The notes: generated from the sequence alone by a model not told the origin. DNA of 33,586 bases from Nitrosomonas sp. (GCA_021774055.1 JAJFJL010000211.1:1-33586), one strand, 5' to 3'; counted from the stretch's first letter, positions 1-9,040 are shown. A program made the numbers and translations.

Positions 1-236
1 ATTCTCCTTTTTTGTCATAAAGAACAGGAGACGCCCTCTTAGATAGTTTGTCAATTTATTTAAGGGGGCTTTTGTTTTGTAGCATCAATTATTGTGATTT
101 AAAACGCCTATATTTACATCAAATATCTTGCTTATACTCAAGAATACGCCAAAGATCTGGTACTAAAATCCGAATAGATGCCGAAGCACTACTAGCCAAG
201 ATTCGGTTAGAAGCATTTCGGGAACATCATTTCTGA

Positions 237-1078
237 ATTAAACCCCAACGCTCATGGCAAGAAGCCGTAGTACGGTATCTCGCAATCAAGGTAAATTTGC
301 GCAGCTATCAAGATGTGCAGCGGATTTGTCGCAAGATTGATCCTTATTTGGGACACCTGACACTCGATCAAATTAACGGTGACGTAATTTGGAATGTTGT
401 ACAGGGACAACTCAAAAAGGGTAATGCACCGGCAACCATTAATCGCTACCTTGCCATCATGCGTAATTTGTTAAAGATGGCGCGTGAAGAATGGCAGTGG
501 ATTGATTATGCCTAAGATTCGCTTGTTGCCTGGTAAAGTTGAACGAGATCGGTGGTTGAATCGAGAAGAAGCAGAACGGCTTATTGCGGTTGCACCTGAT
601 CAGTTAGCCGCACTGATCCGTTTTGCACTGGCAACAGGTTCCGAGCACGTGAGATAACTGGACTGGAATCATGCGACACACGGCATGGTTGAATCAGACC
701 AAAAATGGCACGCCGCGAGGAGTTCCGTTAAATGCAGGTGCCGTGGCAGTTTTGCAAGAACAAATGGGTAAACATGATCAGTTTTGTTCTACTTATCAAG
801 GTCAGCCTAAATGCGATTAAGAATGCTGAGTTAGAATACTTGCGATTTCACGATCTACGCCACACATAGGCTTTATGGCATCGACAGGCTGGCGCGATCT
901 GTGATGAGTTGAAAGGCTTAGGTGGCTGGAAGAGTCACGCAGCATGGTTGATCGTTATGTGAAATTTGCTACTGAAAATATGGTGTTCGCAGCATTACGA
1001 ATTGAATCGACAAAGGGCAGTAAGGTAATGCCGCTCTGTCACCTTCAAAGAGAAGCAATGAATCAGATAATTCATTGA
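237..1078 (+). pseudogene. Decayed tyrosine recombinase (phage/island integrase)
   Basis: Conceptual translation across several frames rebuilds a site-specific tyrosine recombinase: an N-terminal SAM-like core-binding part (237-512), the start of the catalytic domain (511-654), then pieces carrying the HDLRHT box (about 852-866) and the DRYVKFA box with the catalytic tyrosine (about 950-970). The reading frame is broken by a shift at 511-515, in-frame stops at 655-657 and 867-869, and further shifts near 680, 816 and 940, so no active enzyme can be made. A stop at 234-236 separates it from open sequence upstream that may or may not belong to it. The gene points towards and nearly touches the 3' end of tRNA-Asn, the usual position of an integrase next to its attachment site. 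The cargo of the element is not visible and may lie to the left of the window. Confidence 0.85.
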
Positions 1079-1083
1079 TTAAT

Positions 1084-1159
1084 TGGCTCCCTGACGAGGG
1101 CTCGAACCTCGGACAAACGGATTAACAGTCCGTTGCTCTACCAACTGAGCTATCAGGGA
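1084..1159 (-). tRNA. tRNA-Asn (anticodon GTT)
   Basis: On the minus strand the 76-nt sequence starts TCCCTGATAGCTCAG and ends in an encoded CCA. The acceptor arms TCCCTGA and TCAGGGA pair, the D-loop and T-loop (GGTTCGAGCC) are canonical, and the anticodon stem ACGGA/TCCGT encloses CTGTTAA, giving anticodon GTT. The 3' end faces the recombinase pseudogene, which fits use of this tRNA as an integration site. Confidence 0.97.
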
Positions 1160-1174
1160 TTTGGTGAGAGGCGA

Positions 1175-1203
1175 ATATTACCGGTTTGTGCCTTACTGGT
1201 CAA
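1175..1203 (-). promoter_or_regulatory. Sigma-70-type promoter of tRNA-Asn
   Basis: On the minus strand TTGACC (1198-1203) and TAATAT (1175-1180) are separated by exactly 17 bases and lie 15 bases before the tRNA 5' end. This is a near-consensus housekeeping promoter at the expected distance. Confidence 0.75.
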
Positions 1204-1350
1204 CCGTTACCAGTAAAAAGATTACATCTATTTTTATCTGTATTGGTGCTGCAAAACAAACATAACTTTACTTCGCTTTTAATAAGGCTTTCTATTTAAT
1301 ATAGAAAGCTGATATTTAATAAAATATATAATGCGCAGTAGTAGTTGCAG

Positions 1351-1956
1351 TTATTGATTAAATTTTTGTAAGATTATTTTGAGCCATTGTTCAAAATCAT
1401 GATGTTTAGTTATCGTATATTGCCAACAGTGAAAGCCAATTTGTTTGCCAGCAAAAATATTCTGTGCCTGGTCGTCAATATAAAAAGTTTTACTCGGGTT
1501 TAGTTGATAAGTAGAAACCGCATGCTGATAGATTTCAGGTTGTGGTTTGATGAATCCAGTTTCAAAAGAAATAACTGCACCGTCAAAACATAAGAAGTCT
1601 GGGTAGGCTTCGATTATCCACGGATAATGAATTTCACTTATGTTAGAGAATAAAATTAGTCGGTGACCATCGGCAGCAAGTTTTTTAACACAACACCACA
1701 TTGGTTCATTGATGGTGAAAATTTGCTGCCATGCATGATGAAATTGTGCTGCAGTTGCATTGCTTCCTAAAACATTAAGTGCCCACTGCGTATAATCTTG
1801 TTGACTGATTAAACCAGCCTCAAGTTGATCTTTTCTATTAAGTAGGAGACTAATACGTTCTTGAGGATTTTTTATATTTGCGGGGATAAGACGTGCAAGT
1901 GATGATTCAAAATTAAAATCAAGTAGAACACGACCAATATCAAAAAGAAATACCAT
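1351..1956 (-). CDS. HAD-superfamily phosphatase (YihX-like)
   Basis: This 201-residue cytosolic protein has the HAD motifs in order: nucleophile Asp6 in FDIG, the motif II Ser in LFSN, the motif III Lys in GFIKPQPEIY and the motif IV acidic pair in IDDQAQN. The second motif I position is Gly rather than Asp, as in the YihX branch, whose E. coli member dephosphorylates glucose-1-phosphate. The length and the lack of a separate cap fit that group. The substrate cannot be read from sequence. It lies downstream of zapA and the 6S RNA; in many proteobacteria this slot holds a 5-formyltetrahydrofolate cyclo-ligase gene instead. No strong ribosome binding site precedes the ATG. Confidence 0.8.
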   Translation of the reverse strand: MVFLFDIGRVLLDFNFESSLARLIPANIKNPQERISLLLNRKDQLEAGLISQQDYTQWALNVLGSNATAAQFHHAWQQIFTINEPMWCCVKKLAADGHRLILFSNISEIHYPWIIEAYPDFLCFDGAVISFETGFIKPQPEIYQHAVSTYQLNPSKTFYIDDQAQNIFAGKQIGFHCWQYTITKHHDFEQWLKIILQKFNQ

Positions 1957-2005
1957 TGTTAGCAGGGGGTAGTAAGCTTAGTGATATTTATTTGCTCTAA
2001 TAAGA

Positions 2006-2184
2006 AGCTCCCCACAAATGCCGTTAGATCCTTATCTTGAACCACAAAGGTTCAAGGGCGGTTGTTTCCCGGATGTATCAGGCATATCCCCGAAAGGACA
2101 CGCACAACAACATCACTTTAGTCCACAACCTATTCTGATAATTGGCTCAAAGAATCAGGATCTTAACTAACACCGCAGGGAACA
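2006..2184 (-). ncRNA. ssrS: 6S RNA
   Basis: The RNA would start GTTCCCTGCGG and end near GTGGGGAGC, so its ends close into a long stem, and it contains the hallmark 3' hairpin CCTTGAACC-TTTGTGGTTCAAG followed by a GC-rich closing segment. It lies directly downstream of zapA on the same strand, the conserved location of ssrS in beta- and gammaproteobacteria. 6S RNA mimics an open promoter and binds sigma-70 RNA polymerase in stationary phase. The ends are estimated from the outer stem to within a few bases. Confidence 0.85.
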
Positions 2185-2245
2185 AACTTTATTTACTTTA
2201 AAAAAACAAAGTAAATTATTTTAGTATGAAAAAACCAGGAATCAG

Positions 2246-2575
2246 TTATTGTAATTTATCATCTGGTTCAATTGGCACCTCATCTTGAACCAATACTTCA
2301 TCCTGTTTTTCCTGCATGGGTCCCATTCTACGCTTAAATTCACTGATGTCAAAACCTCTGTCATTTTGCAGTATAAGCAATTCATGCGTCATGCCAAGCG
2401 CTGCGATAACAGCAATACGCTCTGAACCAACAACTTTTCCTTCGTCTTTAATTTGTTTTATTTTATTATTTAAATATGAAACTGCAAGCAGTAATGATTC
2501 ATATTCTTCATTCTGACAATTAACACGAAATTTATGCCCCATAATTGTTACATCAATGTCTTTTTCAGTATCCAT
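2246..2575 (-). CDS. zapA: Cell division protein ZapA
   Basis: This 109-residue protein has the ZapA layout: a small N-terminal beta domain with DVTIMGHKFRV (residues 8-18), then a long helix containing SYLNNKIKQIK and the conserved SERIAVIAALGMTHELL stretch, and an acidic tail. ZapA binds FtsZ and bundles protofilaments at the division ring through a dimeric coiled coil. Length matches the family. The ATG at 2573-2575 is supported by the position of the first strand. The gene is followed by 6S RNA. Upstream lies an F1 palindromic repeat, which separates it from gshB. Confidence 0.93.
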   Translation of the reverse strand: MDTEKDIDVTIMGHKFRVNCQNEEYESLLLAVSYLNNKIKQIKDEGKVVGSERIAVIAALGMTHELLILQNDRGFDISEFKRRMGPMQEKQDEVLVQDEVPIEPDDKLQ

Positions 2576-2606
2576 TTGTCTTTGAAACGTCTAATTTGAA
2601 ATAATA

Positions 2607-2768
2607 CCTAGGTCCTGCAAGTAATCATGCATACAGTGCGTAACAAATTGTTTCATAGAGTAAGTTTTATTCTGCACAGAATACGTACTGATATCCCCAA
2701 AGAATAAAGTTTGCCATATGGAACAATCTGTTGTGTAGAATACGTATAATTACTTGCGAGATCTAGGT
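2607..2768. repeat. F1 palindromic repeat, copy 1 (complete)
   Basis: A near-complete inverted repeat about 160 bp long in the gap between zapA and gshB. The left edge reads CCTAGGTCCTGCAAGTAATC and the right edge reads ATTACTTGCGAGATCTAGG. The inner arms TTGTTTCATAGAGTAA and TTGCCATATGGAACAA also match. It is related to copies near 15970, 18424, 18841, 25455 and 26289, and to a shortened copy near 16965. Confidence 0.8.
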
Positions 2769-2780
2769 AATAAAAAATAA

Positions 2781-3761
2781 CTAGGTGGTAGTATACCTAA
2801 ATCCAGCAACTTCTCGTATCTTTTCCTCAATAGCATCAACCATCATTCCTGCCACGTTAAAGTTACTTTGTGCGGTAATCTCTTGCATGCCAGTTGGACT
2901 GGTGACATTAATTTCAGTAAGAAAATCACCGATAACATCCAAACCTACTAGCATTAAACCTTCTTGATATAGTTTTGGAGCGATTGTTTCAGCGATTAGA
3001 TAATCATGTTTACTAAGTGGCTGTGTAATACCTGTGCCACCAACCGCAAGATTACTACGTATCTCACCTGCTTTAGGGATGCGTGCAAGTGCATAAGGTA
3101 CAGGTTTGCCGGCTATTAGAATAATCCGTTTATCACCTTTAGTGATATCAGTTAGAAATTTCTGCGCCATAATTGTACGTGTTCCATAATAGGTGAGTGT
3201 TTCTAAAATAACATTAGTATTATGGTCGTCACTACGAATACGAAAAACTTCAGCTCCACCCATACCATTAAGTGGTTTTACAATAATGTCTTTGTGCTTG
3301 CTAAGAAAATCAAGTATCAGGTTCTGTTGTTTTGTTACTAGTGTTGGTGCAATAAATTGAGGAAATTTTGCAATACTTAATTTTTCGTTGTAGTTACGTA
3401 TCGCATTTGGGCGGTTAACAACAAAAGCACCTTGTGTTTCTGCAAGTTCAAGCAAATAGGTGCTGACAACATATTCCATGTCAAAAGGTGGATCTTTGCG
3501 CAACAAAACAACATCAAATTCTTGCAACTGAATTTCTTCTATTTTTCCAGTTTGATACCAGGTTGTGTCATTATCCAGACTAGTAGTTAATGTCAAAGTG
3601 CGCGCCAGACCAATTACCTTATTTTGTTTTAGAACAATATCTGCTTGCTGCATAACAAATAAATGGTGCCCACGAACAACAGCCTCACGCATTATGGCAA
3701 GGCTTGAGTCTTTATTAGTATTGATTGAATCAAGTGGGTCAATAATAAAAGCAAATTTCAT
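2781..3761 (-). CDS. gshB: Glutathione synthetase
   Basis: This 326-residue cytosolic ATP-grasp enzyme joins gamma-glutamylcysteine and glycine to form glutathione. It begins with the GshB N-terminal fold (MKFAFIIDPLDSI), carries LLRKDPPFDMEYV near residue 88, the glycine-rich ATP lid IVKPLNGMGGAEVFR near residue 160, and the metal-binding C-terminal segment DVIGDFLTEINVTSPTG. Length is close to the E. coli enzyme. It starts 13 bases after the gshA stop on the same strand, so the two genes form one transcription unit covering the whole glutathione pathway. Confidence 0.96.
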   Translation of the reverse strand: MKFAFIIDPLDSINTNKDSSLAIMREAVVRGHHLFVMQQADIVLKQNKVIGLARTLTLTTSLDNDTTWYQTGKIEEIQLQEFDVVLLRKDPPFDMEYVVSTYLLELAETQGAFVVNRPNAIRNYNEKLSIAKFPQFIAPTLVTKQQNLILDFLSKHKDIIVKPLNGMGGAEVFRIRSDDHNTNVILETLTYYGTRTIMAQKFLTDITKGDKRIILIAGKPVPYALARIPKAGEIRSNLAVGGTGITQPLSKHDYLIAETIAPKLYQEGLMLVGLDVIGDFLTEINVTSPTGMQEITAQSNFNVAGMMVDAIEEKIREVAGFRYTTT

Positions 3762-3774
3762 TGGTTGTTATAAC

Positions 3775-5064
3775 CTAGGCTATATTTTTTTGTGCAGCGC
3801 TTATTTTTAATTCTAATGCAGCTGCTAGTAGTGCTAGGCGGGCCACTACACTATAGGCATAAAAACGATTAGGCATGCAGTCTGATTGCGCTGTACGATT
3901 GGGTGGTAGGCAGGTGGTCTCAAAAGCCAGTGGTTCAAAATGCATGCCAGGTGCATTCAGATTTTCATCTGTTCCACGACCAGTATGGACACGATAAAAG
4001 CCACCAACTACAAAATGATCAATCATATATATAACTGGTTCTGCAACAGCTTGATTAATATTTTCAAAGGTATAAACACCTTCTTGCACTAAAATATTTG
4101 ATACTTTCAGCCCTTCTTTAATAACCGCCATTTTGTTACGTTGTTTGCGATTAAGTGATTGAATATCAGCGCCATCTTTCACGGTCATGATACCCATACC
4201 GTAAGTCCCTGAATCTGCTTTAACAATAACAAAAGGCTTTTCTTTAACATTATATTGTGCGTATTTTTCTTTAATTTCAGAAAGAATTTCATCAGCTGCA
4301 CTAGCGACACAATCAACACTTTTATGCTCTTGAAAATTAACTTGACCACAAGAAGCAAAGCGTGGATTAATAAGCCATGGATCAATGCCAATTAAATCAG
4401 CGAATTCATGCGCAATGTCATCATATGCTAAGAAATGTTTAGATTTTTGACGATTTGCCCAGCCTGCATAAAGTGGTGGAATAACAACTTGCTCTAAATT
4501 TTGCAGAATTTCAGGAGTTCCTGTTGAAAGATCGTTGTTCAGCAAAACAGTGCATGGATCAAAGTTGGCGACACTTAGGCGATTATTGTTACGCTCAATT
4601 GGTTCTAAGGTTATGGCCTGACCATCGGGCAAATCTATTTTTGTCGCGGTGGTGATTTCCGGCAATAAAGTTCCGATGCGAACATCCATCCCAGCATGGT
4701 GCATAATATTTTGTAAAGATGCGATATTTTGCAAGTAGAATAAATTTCTAGTGTGATTCTCTGGAATCAATAGCACGCTGTGTGCATCTGGGCATATTTT
4801 TTCTACTGCTGACATCATTGCTTGCACACAAAGCGGCATGAACTCTGAATTAAGATTATTAAAACCAGCTGGAAATAGATTAGTATCAACCGGTGCTAAC
4901 TTGAAACCACTGTTGCGTAGATCTACTGAGCAATAAAATGGCACAGTATATTCGCGCCATTTTCCACGCAACCAATGTTCTATAGTTGGCATAGCATTAA
5001 GAATTCGGTTTTCTAGATCAAGAATTGGTCCACTTAAAGCAGTAGAAAGGTGAGGTACAGGCAT
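3775..5064 (-). CDS. gshA: Glutamate-cysteine ligase, ferrooxidans-type
   Basis: This 429-residue enzyme catalyses the first, rate-limiting step of glutathione synthesis. It belongs to the GshA family first described from Acidithiobacillus ferrooxidans and found in many betaproteobacteria, not to the E. coli GshA fold. Landmarks are WLRGKWREYTVPFYCSVDLR near residue 33, APVDTNLFPAGFNNLN near residue 57, and KADSGTYGMGIMTV near residue 290, which resembles an ATP-grasp nucleotide loop. The start is the first ATG; no clear Shine-Dalgarno sequence is visible. It heads the gshA-gshB unit and is divergent from the cation antiporter at 5637, with two palindromic repeats between them. Confidence 0.93.
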   Translation of the reverse strand: MPVPHLSTALSGPILDLENRILNAMPTIEHWLRGKWREYTVPFYCSVDLRNSGFKLAPVDTNLFPAGFNNLNSEFMPLCVQAMMSAVEKICPDAHSVLLIPENHTRNLFYLQNIASLQNIMHHAGMDVRIGTLLPEITTATKIDLPDGQAITLEPIERNNNRLSVANFDPCTVLLNNDLSTGTPEILQNLEQVVIPPLYAGWANRQKSKHFLAYDDIAHEFADLIGIDPWLINPRFASCGQVNFQEHKSVDCVASAADEILSEIKEKYAQYNVKEKPFVIVKADSGTYGMGIMTVKDGADIQSLNRKQRNKMAVIKEGLKVSNILVQEGVYTFENINQAVAEPVIYMIDHFVVGGFYRVHTGRGTDENLNAPGMHFEPLAFETTCLPPNRTAQSDCMPNRFYAYSVVARLALLAAALELKISAAQKNIA

Positions 5065-5151
5065 GAATATTAGCTATGGTTAGGTTATTGGTATGTTGAT
5101 GGTACTATACCATTGCTGGTTATTTAGTCTTTTTGTGATGAATTGCTAGCC

Positions 5152-5319
5152 ATTAGGGACGAGGCAATAATAATTTGTCTATTTAGGCGGAGTCATTTTG
5201 CTCTGATTTGAGGCGGTCCGTAGGGAGCATAGTTATTCTATGTAACCGAAGGAGCAACGAAAGATCAGCGTAAAAGGACAAGTACAAATGGAGAAAGTAT
5301 TATTTCCTCGTCCCTTAGG
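5152..5319. repeat. F3 palindromic repeat
   Basis: An inverted repeat of about 168 bp with edges TTAGGGACGAGGCAATAATA and TATTATTTCCTCGTCCCTTA; inside, ATTTGTC and GACAAGTACAAAT pair. Its right edge runs straight into the F2 element at 5316. Only one copy is seen in this window. Confidence 0.7.
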
Positions 5320-5479
5320 AACGTGTATGAAATAACTTGAGCATCTAGCTTTGTCTTTATGCTCATCTTATGCATTATGTAAACAGTTACATAGCCGTGC
5401 TATGCGCCTGTTTACACGCTTTGAATATGGGCATAAATCCTGTGCTAGTTGCTCAAGTTATTTCATACACGTTCCTAAG
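5316..5479. repeat. F2 palindromic repeat, copy 1
   Basis: An inverted repeat of about 164 bp with edges TTAGGAACGTGTATGAAATA and TATTTCATACACGTTCCTAA. Inner arms GTAAACAG and CTGTTTAC also pair around a short centre. A diverged second copy lies at 11291-11456. This copy shares its TTAG edge with the F3 element to its left. Confidence 0.8.
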
Positions 5480-5636
5480 TTATGAAACGCAGTCAAACTG
5501 CTACAAGTTAGTACATGGCACCCAAGATAGTTTGTGGTGATTGGAAACATCATCATACATTATTTGTCTCACAAATTACGCAATGACCAAATACCCTTCC
5601 TGGTAATTCTATAAATTTCTATGACCTTTATTATTT
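5480..5636. other. Spacer before the antiporter gene
   Basis: This is the remainder of the gshA-antiporter gap after the two repeats. It must hold the antiporter promoter, but I see no convincing sigma-70 pair, and no clear Shine-Dalgarno sequence precedes the ATG at 5637. An in-frame TGA about 5 codons upstream excludes a longer start. Confidence 0.4.
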
Positions 5637-7622
5637 ATGTCTAATGCTCTAGAACCTGTTCTTATTCTGCTAGCTATTGCTGTATTAGCGGTAGTGGTAT
5701 TTCGTATGCTACGTTTGCCACCAATGTTAGGGTATCTACTTGCTGGCGTTATTATTGGTCCATATGCTTTAGGCTGGATACCAGATGATGAAAAAACACG
5801 GCATTTGGCTGAATTTGGTGTAGTTTTTCTTATGTTTAGTATTGGTTTAGAGTTTAGTCTACCTAAGCTTCTCACCATGAAACGTATCGTATTTGGGTTT
5901 GGTGCAGCACAAGTCATTACGACTATCTTATTAGTGATGGCTGTTACTACCTGGGCATTAGGTCTTGATTGGCGTATAGGGCTTGCATTAGGAGGCGCCT
6001 TGGCAATGTCTTCCACTGCGATTGTTATTAAGATGTTAGCAGAACGCTTGGAAGTTAATACGGCACATGGAAGGCAAATTATTGGCGTATTGTTGTTCCA
6101 AGATTTGGCTGTAATACCATTGATAATTTTAATTCCAGCGTTAGTTGTTACTGCGGATAGTGGTACGACAGGCGATATTATGACCTATGCGATCGCCTTA
6201 TTTAAAGCATTAGTTGTATTGGTGCTTATTTTGTTCTTAGGACAGCGGTTGATGCGCCCTTGGTTTCATCTGGTCGCACGGCAAAAATCTTCTGAATTAT
6301 TTGTTCTAAACGTTTTATTAATAACGTTAGGGCTTGCCTGGCTCACTGAAATAGCTGGTTTATCACTAGCATTAGGTGCCTTTCTTGCAGGCATGTTAAT
6401 TTCAGAAACAGAATATCGTTATCAGGTTGAAGATGATATCAAGCCGTTTCGTGACATTTTACTTGGTTTGTTTTTTATAACTATAGGAATGTTGCTAGAT
6501 ATACATGTTGTCATACAAAATTTTGTATGGGTTGCGGCAATACTGATTGCATTGATTGTTCTGAAGATTATACTAATTACAGCGTTGTCACGTTTATTTG
6601 GTGCAGATTCTAATGTTGCCGCTAAGACAGGCATGAATCTTGCGCAAGGCGGTGAGTTTGGTTTTGTTTTATTAGCATTGTCTGGTTCTGTTGGTTTAAT
6701 AGAAGATGCAGTACTGCAACCAGTATTAGCCGCAATGGTGTTATCAATGTTTATTGCTCCATTTATGATTGAGTATAGTGAACGGATAGTACAACGGTTT
6801 TATTATACGGAATGGATGCAACGTGCAATGCAAATCACCACTATCGCCGCACACACAATGGTCGAAGAAGGGCATGTGATTGTCTGTGGCTATGGGCGTA
6901 GCGGGCAAAATGTGTCACGTTTATTAGAAAAAGAAGCAATTCCATTTATTGCTCTTGACCTAGACCCAAGCAGAATTCATGAAGCAACTAGTGCCGGAGA
7001 ATCTGTCGTGTATGGAGATGCTGCCCGACGTGAGGTATTAATTGCTGCCGGATTGATGCGCGCTAAAGTCCTAATTGTCAGTTATGCCAATACAGCTTCA
7101 GCACTAACAATTTTAGGTCATGTAAGAGATCTACGGCCTGAGCTATCTGTCATTGTTCGAACGCATGATGATGTCGATATTGATTTATTAAAAGAAGCTG
7201 GAGCAACTGAAGTAGTCGCCGAAATTATGGAAGGTAGTTTAATGCTGGTATCCCATGCGTTAATGCTGCTAGACATCCCATCAAGTCGTGTGTTGCGGTG
7301 CTTACACCAAACACGTGAACAACGCTATAAGCTGTTTCGTGGTTTTTTTCATGGTGCCTCTGATGAAGCAGAAGAAGGTGGTGATAGGGTATTACCACGA
7401 TTATTAACTGTAATCATTGCGCAGGACACAGCCGCTGTTAACAAAACATTGGGAGAGCTAGACCTAGATAGTTTAGCAGTGGAAGTTACTGCAGTAAGAA
7501 GGCGTAATATTCGCGGATTACTACCAAGCAGCGAAACACGATTAGAAGCTGGTGATGTTTTGGTGTTAAGAGGTATACAGGAGAATTTAGCTGCGGCAGA
7601 AATTAGACTGATACAAGGCTGA
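5637..7622 (+). CDS. CPA2 monovalent cation:proton antiporter, Kef/YbaL-like
   Basis: This 661-residue inner-membrane protein has about 12 transmembrane segments in residues 1-385, with the family motif LLFQDLAVIPL near residue 152 and NLAQGGEFGFVL near residue 334. An RCK_N (TrkA-N) domain follows with the Rossmann glycine motif GYGRSG at 418-423 and VVYGDAARREVL near 460, and a TrkA-C domain occupies roughly residues 575-661. KefB/KefC homologues export potassium in exchange for protons, and several are held closed by glutathione and opened by its electrophile adducts. It lies divergently from gshA-gshB, which makes that type of gating plausible. No KefF/KefG-type ancillary quinone reductase gene is adjacent, and a YbaL-like antiporter is an alternative reading. 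Confidence 0.88.
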   Translation: MSNALEPVLILLAIAVLAVVVFRMLRLPPMLGYLLAGVIIGPYALGWIPDDEKTRHLAEFGVVFLMFSIGLEFSLPKLLTMKRIVFGFGAAQVITTILLVMAVTTWALGLDWRIGLALGGALAMSSTAIVIKMLAERLEVNTAHGRQIIGVLLFQDLAVIPLIILIPALVVTADSGTTGDIMTYAIALFKALVVLVLILFLGQRLMRPWFHLVARQKSSELFVLNVLLITLGLAWLTEIAGLSLALGAFLAGMLISETEYRYQVEDDIKPFRDILLGLFFITIGMLLDIHVVIQNFVWVAAILIALIVLKIILITALSRLFGADSNVAAKTGMNLAQGGEFGFVLLALSGSVGLIEDAVLQPVLAAMVLSMFIAPFMIEYSERIVQRFYYTEWMQRAMQITTIAAHTMVEEGHVIVCGYGRSGQNVSRLLEKEAIPFIALDLDPSRIHEATSAGESVVYGDAARREVLIAAGLMRAKVLIVSYANTASALTILGHVRDLRPELSVIVRTHDDVDIDLLKEAGATEVVAEIMEGSLMLVSHALMLLDIPSSRVLRCLHQTREQRYKLFRGFFHGASDEAEEGGDRVLPRLLTVIIAQDTAAVNKTLGELDLDSLAVEVTAVRRRNIRGLLPSSETRLEAGDVLVLRGIQENLAAAEIRLIQG

Positions 7623-7847
7623 TATATTTTATCCAGACATAGAAAAAAATTTTTATTTAAAATGATAATTAGAGCAGTTTCATGGACAGGTTTTGTTTGA
7701 AAGTGTATAGTCGCGCTTCTACCCTGACGAGTTACGGACTAGGGGAGGGGAGTTGCTGCGCGGGAAGCGCGTGGTGATGATTTGGTGCGCGCAGCATAAA
7801 CAAACAATCTTTATGTTGCGTAGTGTTCAATATTTACGGAGGGATAT
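7623..7847 (+). promoter_or_regulatory. nirK upstream region with stable hairpin
   Basis: The last part of this 225-bp spacer is unusually GC-rich for the window. It holds a hairpin with arms TGCTGCGCG (about 7754-7762) and CGCGCAGCA (about 7788-7796). A strong Shine-Dalgarno sequence, GGAGGG at 7838-7843, precedes the nirK ATG. I see no clear FNR box or NsrR operator. Confidence 0.45.
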
Positions 7848-8948
7848 ATGAATAAAGCTGTACAGGCTGTTCTTGGATTAGGATTATTATGTTTTGGTGC
7901 TTCACATGCACTAGCTGCAACAGATATTTCAAAGTTACCACGTGTAACCCAAACTTTAGTTGCACCACCAGCTGTACCTAAGCATGATCAAGTTGCTAAG
8001 GGTGGCCCTAAGGTTGTTCAAGTAAGAATGGAAACCATTGAGAAAGAAATTGAAGTTGCACCTGGCGCAAAAGTTTGGGCGCTTACTTTTGATGGTACCG
8101 TTCCTGGTCCACTAATTGTTATTCATGAAGGTGATTACCTTGAGCTGACATTAGCTAACCCTAAGGAAAGCACATTAGCGCATAATGTTGATTTTCATTC
8201 AGCAACTGGTGCTTTAGGTGGTGCTGGATTAACATTAGTACAACCGGGTGAAGAAGTTGTTTTACGCTGGAAAGCTGTTAAGCCAGGTGTATTCGTTTAT
8301 CACTGTGCACCAGGTGGAACAATGATTCCTTTCCACGTTATCTCAGGTATGAGCGGTGCAATTATGGTATTGCCACGTGATGGACTAAAAGATAACAAAG
8401 GCAAGTCATACACATATGACAAAGCTTACTACATTGGTGAGCAAGACTTCTATCTGCCACAAGATGATAAAGGTAACTTCAAAACCTACCCAGTGCCAGC
8501 AGCTGGAATGGCTGATATGCTTGACGTAGCTACCGGATTGATCCCAACTCATGTTGTATTTAACGGTGCTGCCGGTGCAATTACTGGTGACAATGCATTA
8601 TCAGCTAAAGTTGGAGAGAAAGTATTATTTATCCATTCACAAGCTAACCGTCCTTCATATCCTCACTTAATTGGCGGTCATGCTGATCTATACTGGGTTG
8701 GTGGTTCATTCAGCGACACACCTCTAACAAGCCAAGAGACTTGGTTTGTTCCAGCTGGAGCAGCTGTAGCTGCAGCGTATGAATTCAAGCAACCTGGTTT
8801 ATATGTATACCTCAGTCATAACCTGATTGAAGCTGTATTAATGGGTGCTGCTCTTCATATGAACGTAGAAGGCGAGTGGAATGATGATCTCATGACACAA
8901 GTAACCGCACCTGCAAGCTTTGATGCAAGTGCAGCAAACGATCACTAA
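7848..8948 (+). CDS. nirK: Copper-containing nitrite reductase NirK
   Basis: This 366-residue periplasmic enzyme reduces nitrite to nitric oxide. A Sec signal peptide ends near ALAA (residues 21-24), followed by two cupredoxin domains. All expected copper ligands are present: type 1 His112, Cys153, His163 and Met168 ([21 protein letters not shown]); type 2 His117, His152 and His324 (YLSHNLIEA). The catalytic pair is Asp115 and His278 ([11 protein letters not shown]). Length matches the two-domain AniA/NirK group and there is no fused c-type haem or extra cupredoxin domain. It stands alone, with a strong terminator behind it and none of the accessory genes (ncgABC) that accompany nirK in Nitrosomonas europaea. 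The ATG is set by GGAGGG 4 bases upstream and by the signal peptide. Confidence 0.96.
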   Translation: MNKAVQAVLGLGLLCFGASHALAATDISKLPRVTQTLVAPPAVPKHDQVAKGGPKVVQVRMETIEKEIEVAPGAKVWALTFDGTVPGPLIVIHEGDYLELTLANPKESTLAHNVDFHSATGALGGAGLTLVQPGEEVVLRWKAVKPGVFVYHCAPGGTMIPFHVISGMSGAIMVLPRDGLKDNKGKSYTYDKAYYIGEQDFYLPQDDKGNFKTYPVPAAGMADMLDVATGLIPTHVVFNGAAGAITGDNALSAKVGEKVLFIHSQANRPSYPHLIGGHADLYWVGGSFSDTPLTSQETWFVPAGAAVAAAYEFKQPGLYVYLSHNLIEAVLMGAALHMNVEGEWNDDLMTQVTAPASFDASAANDH

Positions 8949-8980
8949 ATTGTAATTAGTGTATTAGTTTGTGTGTAAAG

Positions 8981-9016
8981 AAACGGCTGCAGCCTTAAAG
9001 TTGCAGCCGTTTTTAT
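8981..9016 (+). terminator. Rho-independent terminator after nirK
   Basis: AACGGCTGCA (8982-8991) pairs with TGCAGCCGTT (9002-9011) around a 10-base loop, followed by a T-rich tail. It lies 33 bases after the nirK stop and separates nirK from apt. Confidence 0.9.
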
Positions 9017-9040
9017 TTTATCTATATATGGACTTTAATA

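Noticed and set aside
48-236. 62-codon open frame at the left end
   Set aside because: It has no convincing ribosome binding site. Its end is in frame with the recombinase remains but the sequence does not clearly match an integrase N-terminus, so I did not call a gene.
7720-7760. CTGACGAG resembling part of a hammerhead ribozyme core
   Set aside because: The matching GAAA segment and the three-stem arrangement are not present.
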